From Lycium barbarum (Eukaryota > Streptophyta > Magnoliopsida > Solanales > Solanaceae), in the NCBI RefSeq assembly GCF_019175385.1, contig NC_083339.1, positions 32,083,637 to 32,147,636 of the forward strand: a DNA stretch of 64,000 bases. Reading direction: 5' to 3'. Shown in pieces: positions 47,008 to 56,518 of the stretch. The notes under the pieces are model-generated. The model was not told where the DNA came from. It made no database searches and saw only the letters and a program-made list of their open reading frames with translations. The translations under genes were made by a program, and so were the position numbers. Within the stretch, counting starts at the first letter, position 1. The number at the start of each line of letters is the position of its first letter.

Positions 47008-47420
47008 TGGGTTTGTCGCCTCACATACCTTAACCACCATTTAGACATGCATTAGAGTTCAAGAAATATGAAAAGATTACTTTTCCTTTCATTCATTAAA
47101 GAATCTTGAATAAAATTTACACTTCCAACAATAGTTTCAAAAGTGATTTCATTCAAATTATGTTTTCAAAAGAGAGACATACAAATCACCTTTATAGTCA
47201 AAAATGATTTTTAAAAGAGACATACAAGTAACAACCAAAGACTTCATAAAAACCGATCGAAAGAGTATGTTCAAAACAGACTTACCTTAATACGTTAAAC
47301 AAAGTTTAACAATTCACTTTTCTAATGAAGACCACCCCAACCCTAGCTTTAATCGCTTTGGGAAGAATTATGTTGCAAACCCTAGGTTTTAGTCACAAGA
47401 ATCATGTTAAGAATCATGGG
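47008..47420. other. Spacer of the inverted repeat (413 bp)
   Basis: The spacer is the continuing 5' part of the minus-strand LTR (it includes AACCCTAGGTTTTAGTCAC). It would form the loop of a hairpin transcript. No gene. Confidence 0.8.
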
Positions 47421-48959
47421 CATTAAACCTAGATTGTAACAAACCCTATATATGTATATGATATTATGAATGTTTTCCTCTATAAGAGATGCTTAATAAT
47501 AAAGGATAACGATTGGTAATGATATTGGAATTCTCTTGATGGATGATTTAACTAGTTACTTGAAAGGTTGTTGACTCATAAAAGTATGTTATCACGAATT
47601 GTGGAAATTGAAACTTGTTTAAAGAAGTGAAATGTTTTCAAGAAATTCTTTGAAATGATTTATCTTTACGATATGGCATAATGAACCTTAATGGTAGATG
47701 GTGATGTGACCACCTTAAGATGAATTGTAATTCGGCTTTTATGCTATGAACTCTGTTGATGTGATTTTGCCTAGCCATTCGGAAGTATGAGTGGTCACCG
47801 AGGATTTCATATTCCGGTGTGTTTATGCCAAGCCATTCGGGAGGATGAGTGGTCACCGAGGATTTCATATTCCGGTGTATTTATGCCTAGCTGCTCGGGA
47901 GGAAGGGTAGTCACTATGGATCCTAGTGTGGTAATTGCCAGGCCATTCGGGAGGAAGAGTGGGCACTGCCGGGTTCGCTACCCAGGGTGTATTAATGTCT
48001 TAGCTATTCGGGAGGAAGGATAGCCACCGAGAATTTCATATTCCGGTGTGGTGCGCTGTGACAAGGGAACCTCTACGGTCATCCCTTTGATGTGATTGAT
48101 TCTTGGGCCTGTATTAGCATGTGTGATATTCTTATTCTCTCATGGAACTATTGTTGATAATCATGATCAATTTAAAAGGCATAATTGAAAGTTGTAACTT
48201 GACAAAAGGCTTTATAATCGGTTTTGATAATTCTTATTGAGGTACACATGCTGAATACCTATTTTTATATTGATTAATGTCTTTGTAAACTGTTTAACAA
48301 ATGATATTAAGAATAAAAAAGTGGAATGACTGTTTTTATACTATCTTTTCAGAACTGCTTTCTTTATGTATTATTATCTTTTATTTTTATAATACTTGTT
48401 GTCCCCGAGGCACTCACTGAGTACGAAAGTACTCATGCATACCATTGTTGTTTTTGATGATATGTTAGGAAATGGAGAAGAGCAGGTTCGTGATACTCTC
48501 GACGCTAGGAGAACTTGTTGTTGTTGTTGATTTGGTGAGCTCACATCCTTGTTCGTGGGACACTTCCTGTTTCATTTATTATTCTAGATTTCGAGCTGCG
48601 TCCTGAAGTTAGACGATTGTTGTGTCTCTTAGAAGCTCCGTAGATAGTTGTCAGAATTGTGGGTAGATTGTCAAAGTCTCCTACGACTTAATGCGTGTTT
48701 GCCACGTTTATGACAATTTACTTATATTAGACTTCCGCTAATCTTATTTCAAAATTATGATCCTGATATATGCAGTTACTTATAACTTTGTTTAATTTAA
48801 TAAGGAAAGATTATTAAAAAGGAACTTGACGTTACATTTATTTTATAAATTGTTGGAGGCAAATATTGAACCTGGCTGGTTCAAGTGTTATTATTAGGTC
48901 GTTTAGGTTCTTCCGATATTGTTCCTAACGTCGGATGCTGGTCACGTCCAGGGTGGGTT
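47421..48959 (+). repeat. Right arm of ~1.5 kb inverted repeat
   Basis: Plus-strand LTR copy missing its first part and its last ~13 bases. It contains five repeats of the CATTCGGGAGGATGAGTGG type (about 47766-48015). Confidence 0.9.
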
Positions 48960-51132
48960 ACCATTTGGTTGCTGTTAAAGATACAAAAGTCGTCGTACCT
49001 GAATTTGCATCTATTCCCATAGTTAGTGATTATCCCAAAGTGTTTCCTGAAGATCTCCCTGGTATTCCTCCTGACAGGGTTATTGCTTTTGGGATTGATG
49101 TCATTCCTGACACCCAACCTATTACTATTCCACCTTATCATATGGCTCCAGCGGAGCTAAAGGAGTTAAAGGATCAACTGAAGGACTTGTTGGATAAAGG
49201 TTTCATCCGACCGAGCTCCTCACCTTAGGGTGCTCCAGTCTTGTTTGTTAGAAAGAAATATGGTTCCCTTAGGATGTGTGTTGATTACCGTCAACTTAAT
49301 AAATTGACCATTAAGAATAAATATCCTTTGCCTGGGATAGATGATCTATTTGAACAACTTCAGGGTGCTAAGTTCTTTTCAAAAATTGACCTGAGGTCTG
49401 GGTATCACCAATTGAAGATAAAGGAAAAGAATATCCCAAAAACAGCTTTCCGTACTCGTTATGGGCAATTTGAGTTTCTAGTCAAGTCATTTGGGTTGAC
49501 TAATGCGCCTGCTGCATTCATGGATTTGATGAATCGTGTGTTTAAGCCTTATCTAGACCGCTTCATTATTGTGTTCATTAATGATATTTTGGTGTTTTCT
49601 AAAAGTCGTGAGGATCATGCAAATCACTTGAGGATAACTTTGACAACCCTTGAGGAGAACAAACTTTATGCAAAATTCTCTAAGTGTGAATTCTAGCTTA
49701 AGTTTGTGGCTTTCTTGGGTCATGTGGTGACTGGTGACGTCATTAGGGTAGATCCTCAGAAAATTTCAGCGGTTAAGGATTGTCCTGGACCTACTAATGC
49801 AACCGAAATTCGTAGTTTCTTTGGTTTGGCAAATTACTACAGAAAGTTCGTGGAAGGTTTTTCATCTATTGCCTCGCCATTGACTAAGTTGACGCAGAAG
49901 ACTGCTAAGTTTTAGTGGTCTGAAGCTTGTGAAAAGAGTTTCCAAGAGCTTAAGGCAAGATTGACTTCGGCTGCTATTTTGACTTTACCTTCTGGGTTTG
50001 GCGGATATGTGGTGTATTGTGATGCTTCTAGAATTGGTTTGGGTTGCGTGTTAATGCAAAATGGAAAGGTGATTGCTTATGCTTCGCGACAGTTAAAAAA
50101 GCATGAGAAGAATTACCCGACTCATGACTTGTAGTTGGCTGTTGTGGTTTTTGCTTTGAAAATTTGGCATTATTTGCATGGTGAGCATTGTGATGTTTTT
50201 ACTGATCACAAGAGTCTGCAATATATCTTCAAATAGCGAGAGTTGAATCTCAGACAGAGGAGGTGGTTGGAGTTGTTCAAAGATTATGATTTGAACATTT
50301 TGTATCATCCTGGTAAGGCTAATGTGGTTGTTGATGCTTTGAGTAGGAAGTCTTTGGGCACGTTAGCTTATTTGCGTGCACATGACATGTCCATGGGGAG
50401 GGAAATTCAAAGACTTGCTAGTCTTGGGGTCAGACTTGATGAAACTGAAGATGGGGAGTTAGTGGGGATCACGCCATCACGGTCTGACATGGTGGAAAGG
50501 ATAAATCCAAGCAATATGATGATGAATTTTTGGCAAAGCTGAGAGATGGAGTAGAAAAGGGTGAGTACACTTTATTTACTATTGGTACTGGTGATAGTGT
50601 TCTACGGTTGCAAGGACGATTGTGTGTTCCTGATGTCGATGGTCTTCGACAAGAATTAATGATGGAAGCTCCTAGTTCCAAGTATTCGGTTCATCCGGGA
50701 ACCACCAAAATGTATAAGGACTTAAAGCAGCACTATTGGTGGAGAAGCATGAAGGTTGATATTTCTAACTTTGTGGCTAAGTGTTTGAATTGTCAATAGG
50801 TGAAGGCTGAACATCAAAGACCTGGTGGTCTGGCTCAGAATATCGAGATTCCGCAGTGGATGTGGGAGGTGATCATTATGGATTTCGTTGTGGTTTTACT
50901 CCGCACAAAGGCCAAATTTGATTCGATTTGGGTGATCGTGGATAGACTCAAAAAGTTTACCATTTTATCCCAGTGAGGACGTCATATACCGTGGCGGAGT
51001 ACTCTAAGTTATATCTAAAGGAGATAGTTAGATTGCATGGTGTTCCGACATCAATTATATCTGACAGAGGTACGCAATTTACTGCTCACTTTTGGAAATC
51101 CTTTCAGGAAGTCTTGGGTACGAGAGTGAATT
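48959..51132 (+). pseudogene. pol: G pol pseudogene: RT, RNase H, integrase first half
   Basis: After YHLVAV the frame encodes the [63 protein letters not shown] and the core [10 protein letters not shown], where the usual IDD reads IND. RNase H follows: [16 protein letters not shown]-stop-LAVV and [15 protein letters not shown]. Integrase has HPGTTKMYKDLKQHYWW, a zinc-binding CLNCQ, MDFV (first Asp) and SDRGTQFTAHFW (second Asp). Stops at about 49226, 49694, 49913, 50132, 50234 and 50797 are all TAG; frameshifts lie near 50520 and 50800-50970. At 51132 F splits the codon run GTRVN / LST. The Asp-to-Asn change in the RT core alone would destroy activity. Confidence 0.92.
51128..51132. repeat. 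Target-site duplication of F, left (GAATT)
   Basis: GAATT before the LTR start TGTTATATCCCG, repeated at 59810-59814. Joining the two sides restores the expected integrase reading VNLST. Confidence 0.95.
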
Positions 51133-54100
51133 TGTTATATCCCGCATTTTTGTGCAATCGGATAATTTAAGATAATCGCGGGAAGACAACAAGCAAGGCC
51201 TTATTTTTATTTTGTTTGGCATATGAGTTGTTTATGAAAATTTTGAAGTGGGAATATTAAGAAAGGTCAAGGGTATAAAGGGAAATATTCGCAATATGAC
51301 TCGTGGAAATATGGAGGAAGACGAAGGGCGAATTTGGAAATTAGAAAAATAATTTTTTCATGAATTGTAGAAAAAACATGTGTGGACTTGAGTTTGGGCC
51401 AAGTTGGCAATCCAAATTGGTGTGGGCTTAAGCCCACATCAAAGGTTAATGAATAATTTAAAAGAAGACCAAGTCTTCATAAATTCATATAATTCTCTAG
51501 AAGTTTCAAGAAGTGGAAGAACAAGAAAAGGAGGAGAGAAACCTAGAGGGCCATTTCGGCCAAGTGCAAAAATCAACAAGAAAATTGACAAAAATTCCTT
51601 CAAAAATCATTTTCTACCAAGTTGAGGGTCCTTAACAATGTAGAGTTGTTATTGAAGCAAGAAAAACACAAATTCATAAGTTGGAAATTCAAGCAAGTTG
51701 GAGAATCAAAGAAGAAGGTAAGGATTCATCCTTTTCTTATATGTTATGGATGTTGTGCATGTTGTAGGGTGTAAAAATGAGTGAAATTCATGAAGAACAA
51801 TAATATAGGTGTGTGGCCGTGCATACCTATGTGTGTGTATGAATCATGTTTTAATTATTCTATCTAGTGTTTGGTTGTTATTGTTGTGGATGCTATGTTG
51901 ATAATGGAAGTTGAATGATTTTGGAGAGGTTGTAGTTGTGTATGCATGATGTTGGCCGTGTAGTTGTGGTGTGGTGTGGAGGAAAATGATTTAATTTTAT
52001 TTAGTGTATTAGTTGTTGTTATGTGGATTCTATATTGCTAATAAAAAGCTTAATGATCTTAGAGAAATTATGGAAATTGGAGACTTGTGGTTGAAGTTTA
52101 TGTAAATTGAATACTATGTTCTTACACGTATGGAAGACAATGATATTAGTATGGTATTGTTGGAACATATATTATAAGGTTGTTATTGTTTTTATTGGAG
52201 TTGGAAGGTTTTGAAGGAAGTAGTATATTGATTGAGTTATTATAATGTATCTTGGATTGAATATGGAAATTTTTAGTATGGTTGTTGACATTATGTTGAT
52301 AGTTTGGACGGGTTAAATTCCCGGGATTGTTGTTCATTGAAATTGGCCAAGTTGAACTTGGTGGGATGGAGTATTTACAGGGGAAATGCTGCCGGAATTT
52401 CGGTAGCCAAGTATTATCTTAAGATTCCAATTCTAAATGCTCTAACCAAAGTTTGGTAAATATGACCAATTTGTAGATTGTGGCGGATTTGCAACTTGAA
52501 TTTGGAATAGCATAAGGAGCGGAAAGAGGTATGTAAGGCTTCACCCTTCCTTCTATGGCATGTCTTAGACGTAATATGTTAGATATGAACCTCGGGGACA
52601 ACTCTATTTTCCGGAATCCGCACCTAAAGTTTCCCCTCTTTCATTCAGTAGAATTGAATTAGAAAGTGTGCGAAACGTTGGAAAAACTTTTTTTTCCAAA
52701 CCTCTAGAACTTGCATAAATAGGACCCGACTACCTTGAAACCCTCACAAGTAACGCCATGACATGTAATACATGTAAGTTGTGCACGCTACCTCATTCGG
52801 CCCGAGGTGGGCCCATTGTTCCCGGATTTTCCTTATTGTTCCGTTTGACTTATTTTGAAGCAGAATTCAAAGGAAACTTTTGACCCTTGTCCCGATTATC
52901 AAACGATAAGTACCGTACCATTCTAATGGAAATATGTCTATGATGACCATGATAACGATGATGCTAAGGAAGAGAATACGTCTATGATAAGTATGACAAG
53001 AATGATTCCATGACTAAGAGTCTTAGGCTAAGGACCCAATGTGAATACGAAAGTATCAAACTAGTTCTTGATTTTTAATTCTATTCCTTGGTTATGACAC
53101 TATCTTCTAAAGATTGCAAAGGCATGATCCCCAAGTCGTAAAGTCTCAAATGTCTATGATAGATATGTTGACGATATGTTCCTACTATGAATATGACAAT
53201 ATGACAATGTTAAATTATTTCTTGATATCTCAACTCTATTATGGGTAATGACTACTTTAGAGGTTCCAAGTATATGAAACGATGCCTTATGACCCTGTTT
53301 TATGTTTTCTCATAAGGACACTCTTCATTGATAGTCTCGCCTTATGATACTAGTTCCTTCAAGGTGAGGCAAAGTGGTCACGGTTATACCACAATGTAAT
53401 CGGAGGTCACCGACCTTACGTCACTCCGATGGATACATGGTTTTCTTTGGGCTCTCTTGCATGCTTATATGACACATGTATATGAGATATGAATATGTAC
53501 ATGGGGTGGGGGAAGGGATACATGGGGGATGGGAGGGTAAACATGTTTCATTGCCACCTGGTCAGCTGGCTTATCATCCCGGACGCGGGATATATGGGCG
53601 AGCCGATGTATTTCGGTGCTATATGGGCGAGCCGACATTGTTCGGTGCTATGCTATGACCTGATATGATATGACATGATATGATATGACCTGATATGATA
53701 TGACATGATATGATATGACACAATATGATATGACATGATCTCATATGATATGATACGATATGACATGATATGATAAGGCATGACATGATATAAGTTCTAT
53801 TTTCTATGTCTATGAAAAAAAATGTTCTTTTTAAAAGGAAGGACAAGCATGCATGGTATCCGGCCTGAAAAGGGTATTCCTATGTACAGGTTACTTTCTT
53901 GTACCACTATATGTCCTATGATCCCATGATATTGTTAATCATACCTTATGTTTCTGTTTGTATTATCTTCCATGCTTTACATACTCGGTACACTATTCGT
54001 ACTGACGTCCCTTCTTGTGGACGCTGCGTTCCATGCCGCGCGGGTCAGTAGGCAGACAGACTTGACTCCTAGGAGCTTCATCAGCAGTATTGTAGCAGCA

Positions 54101-54450
54101 CTCCAGTTGTTCCGGAGCCTCAGTTCCTTGGTACTATTTTGTGTATATATGTTCGGGCACGGCAGTACTCGGCCCTTCCTATGTATATGTGTACTATGTT
54201 TAGAGGCTCGTAGACAGATATGTACAGTTAGATGTTTTGTACTTTTGATGGTCCTCGTCGCTGTGTAATGTGCTAGTAAAGTTTGCTAGCCTATGTTTAT
54301 AATTATGCTGCTAATGTTAATGTTAAGCAGAAAAAAAAAAAGTACGGTGATGTTCATACGACCCACTTAGTAATAATAATGAGACACGAGTTAGGGGGGT
54401 GCTCGGTACAAGTATCGAGTACTCGTCACGGCCCTAGTTGGGTCGTGACA
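51133..54450 (+). repeat. 5' LTR of F (3318 bp)
   Basis: TGTTATATCCCGC to GGGTCGTGACA. Contains a run of TGATATGATATGACA-type units (about 53650-53795) and the CACTATTCGTACTGACGTCC / TTCTTGTGGACGCTGCG block shared with E's LTR. ORFs in it (for example 53948-54268) recur in the 3' LTR and have no domain; I do not call genes. Confidence 0.95.
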
Positions 54451-54454
54451 GAAG

Positions 54455-54466
54455 TGGTATCAGAGC
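54455..54466 (+). other. Primer binding site of F
   Basis: TGGTATCAGAGC four bases after the LTR end. The leader to 54662 matches E's leader closely. Confidence 0.9.
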
Positions 54467-54662
54467 AGTTCGGTCCTAGGGGTTTGTCTACGAGCCATGT
54501 CCAGTAGAGTCCTGTTTATGGTTGTGTAGCGCACCACACTTATGGGCAGGAGGCTGCAGGGCATTTAAGGAATATGACCTTCTTTGTCTTCTAGATCGTG
54601 CGATAGAGCTATGCTACTAGGCTCCCTTATTCTTTTCCTAATCCTATGTTATGGTTTCAGTA

Positions 54663-55286
54663 ATGTCGATGAAGAGAGCAGCTTCAGATAGTGGGGGCAC
54701 CAAGAAGGCCCCTAGAGTATCTCCAGAGCCGAGTAAGGGGAGCCTCGGCTATTCGATTGAGACAGATCCGTTGGAGGACCCAGCCACAATTCCTCCAGAG
54801 TTCCTGACCCCCAGAGCAGAGGATCCCACGGAGGACAGCTATGATACAGATCCGTCGGAGGACCCAGCAACAATTCCTCCAGAGTTTCTGACCCCTAGAG
54901 TATAGGATCCCGCGGAGGGTAGCTATGATACGGATCCCTCGGAGGATCCGGCGACGATTCCTCAAAAGTTTCTTACCTCCAAGGAGGAGGATAGTCATGA
55001 CACAGACCCATCGGAGCATTCTTCTGGGACACCGGAGGAGGAGATTTCCGGGGACATACCAGCTGCTCCTGTGATGGAGCACTATGTCAGTCAGGCCACC
55101 TCGGAGAGTGCTACGGACTACTCCTGTCCTTTGTCCTGGTCATCAGTGAACCAGGAATCGCCTGGTTATCTATACTCTTCCGATTCGGATGCGAGAAATG
55201 ACGAGAGTCAATTGAGCGGAGAGCAGACAGACGAGGATGAGGAGCATACTTCACATGGCAGCTCCCCGGACCAGGCTCGAGATTGA
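54663..55286 (+). CDS. Small acidic repeat ORF in the gag position of element F
   Basis: I do not recognise this protein. ATG at 54663 is at the position of E's gag ATG in a shared leader (an in-frame ATG at 54651 is less likely). The frame runs about 207 codons with one in-frame TAG at 54903-54905. A short basic start (SMKRAASDSGGTKK) is followed by repeats of SYDTDPSEDPATIPPEFLTP (28-codon step) and an acidic, Ser-rich tail ending DEDEEHTS...SPDQARD. There is no zinc knuckle, signal peptide, membrane segment or enzyme motif; it is probably disordered. Element C holds a diverged homologue at 19261-19747, so the ORF is older than F. It may be a nucleoprotein accessory, a decoy or packaging factor, or a domesticated host fragment. 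The single stop may disable it. Confidence 0.65.
54750..55000 (+). repeat. 84-90 bp coding repeats in F's acidic ORF (3 copies)
   Basis: The Tyr codon that opens each unit lies at 54750, 54840 and 54924. The first unit has two extra codons. Steps are multiples of three, so the reading frame is kept. Confidence 0.9.
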
Positions 55287-55636
55287 TCGGCTACAGGTAT
55301 ATGAGATTTTCTTTGAAATTTTCTATGTATACGTAATCTTTGCAAAATGCTAATTAGTGACGGCAGACGGAAATTCAAAAGGGGCCAAAGACTTAGCAGT
55401 TGTGAGTAATGGCGATTGAGATGTCTCCGCCACCAGTGCGAATTTAGAAACCTTGGATAAAAGATAATCATATGTATGGATGGGAGTAAATAGTGAAGAT
55501 TTAAACAAAGGCAATATGGTAATTGTATGGTCAGGAAAGTGAAGATAGAAGTGGGACCCGCTGTGAGGACGTTTTGGGAAGTTGTTAGAACCCCGACTTA
55601 CCTTAAATTATGTGACAAAGGTCGTGCGGGGCAGTC
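55287..55636 (+). other. F interior between acidic ORF and 5S module
   Basis: About 350 bases, noncoding. The end (GACTTACC...ATTATGTGACAAAGGTCGTGC) matches the sequence just before the 5S segment in C and a continuous stretch in E near 30590-30620. Confidence 0.7.
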
Positions 55637-55640
55637 GATA

Positions 55641-55730
55641 TAATTATACCAGCATTCACGCATTTAAATGCACCAAAGCTTCGAGGTTAAGCGTGCTAAG
55701 GTGGGAGGATGGGTGACCCCCTAGGAAATA
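55641..55730 (+). pseudogene. 5S-rRNA-like segment inside element F
   Basis: Sense-strand match to plant 5S rRNA, more decayed than in C: ATTATACCAGCATTCACGCA, GGTTAAGCGTGCT and GAGGATGGGTGACCCCCTAG are clear. Nine bases are missing between the box A and box C regions, and the middle of the 5' half is scrambled. It is not a working rRNA gene. Position and flanks match the copy in C. Confidence 0.75.
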
Positions 55731-56205
55731 TGATGAAAATTTCATAAATGTGGGAACAAGAGACGAATGTGAATTAGGTAGCCTAAAGTAAATTAGAGTG
55801 TGTGAAGTGGTTAAGAACCCTGTAGAAGTCGTGTAGGCTGAGACGGACTAGACTAGCAGAAGGGGAGAAAGCATGACAAAGCTTCAGGACTAGAGAAGGT
55901 TTGATTAGTGTTTGAAAGTGTTTGTAAGTAAAGTAGTGGTGGAAATGTATATGTGTACATGACATCTTATCTGTGACTGTAGAACACTAACAAACAGTGT
56001 CGCGATACATAGAATATGCCAGCTGAATGAAATTCAAAAGACGTGATGAAGGATAAGTACGGATGTCACCGGGTAAGACCGATGCTGAACCCACACTAGT
56101 TAAGTCTAGAAGGCCCTGATGCGGTGATATACGGGAATATATCTAGTAAGGGGATAGATGCGGCAGACTCCACGAAGAAGGAATTACAATTGTACAAGAT
56201 CGCAG
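55731..56205 (+). other. Body of the 5S-headed module in F
   Basis: The first ~150 bases (AAGAGACGAATGTGAATTAG, GTAGCCTAAAGTAAATTAGA, GAGACGGACTAGACTAGCAG) align with the sequence after the 5S segment in C (minus strand, 18870-18560). The rest is noncoding and has no counterpart at the matching place in E. Confidence 0.65.
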
Positions 56206-56256
56206 AAGGCGACGATTATTTAAAGGGCATAGGCGTGCGTAGACCCTCTTAATAAA

Positions 56257-56276
56257 GGGGGGGGGGGGGGGGGGGG
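56257..56276 (+). repeat. G20 homopolymer
   Basis: Twenty Gs in a row after AATAAA. The matching place in E has five (AAAGGGGGAGAGG). It may act as a second plus-strand primer or form a quadruplex, or it may be a sequencing-length artefact. Confidence 0.85.
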
Positions 56277-56482
56277 AGAACATGTTAGACCTAAAATGGA
56301 CTATGACGATTCAAGATCCAATAAAGGGGACTTATTAACGCAGGGCCAACGTTCGGAGCTAACTCAATTGACCTACGACATAAAGGCAACCTAAGCTCCT
56401 AAAATGGATACGTTAAGCGACATGTGGGATATCTACGAAGGAGACCTCCCCGAAGTATTATAATACACTAGGAGGCCAGTTT
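56277..56482 (+). other. 3' interior of F
   Basis: Noncoding, homologous to E's interior at 30427-30535 on the minus strand as far as TTGACCTACGAC, where E is cut. Confidence 0.75.
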
Positions 56483-56518
56483 AACATTCGAGGACGAATG
56501 TTCTAAAGGGAGGGAGGA
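56483..56518 (+). other. Palindrome plus polypurine tract of F
   Basis: AACATTCG-AGGA-CGAATGTT at 56483-56502, then AAAGGGAGGGAGGA to the 3' LTR. Confidence 0.9.

Larger units (their letters stand above)
45173..48959. mobile_element. LTR-derived inverted-repeat insertion in G pol
   Basis: The block consists of a plus-strand piece of G-type LTR (45173-45473), seven unmatched bases, a minus-strand G-type LTR starting TGTCACGCCCC (45481 onward), and a plus-strand LTR ending GGGTGGGTT at 48959. The protein frame reads KGCI on one side and YHLVAV on the other, adjacent residues in D's pol, so the block was added without loss of coding. Chance ORFs 46560-46790 (+) and 47868-47638 (-) are the same sequence on opposite arms. 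Confidence 0.85.

Noticed and set aside
53948..54268. 106-codon ORF in F's 5' LTR
   Set aside because: The 3' LTR copy is altered at its start (59423-59629 retains only the end), no domain is visible, and the region is an LTR downstream of the probable promoter.
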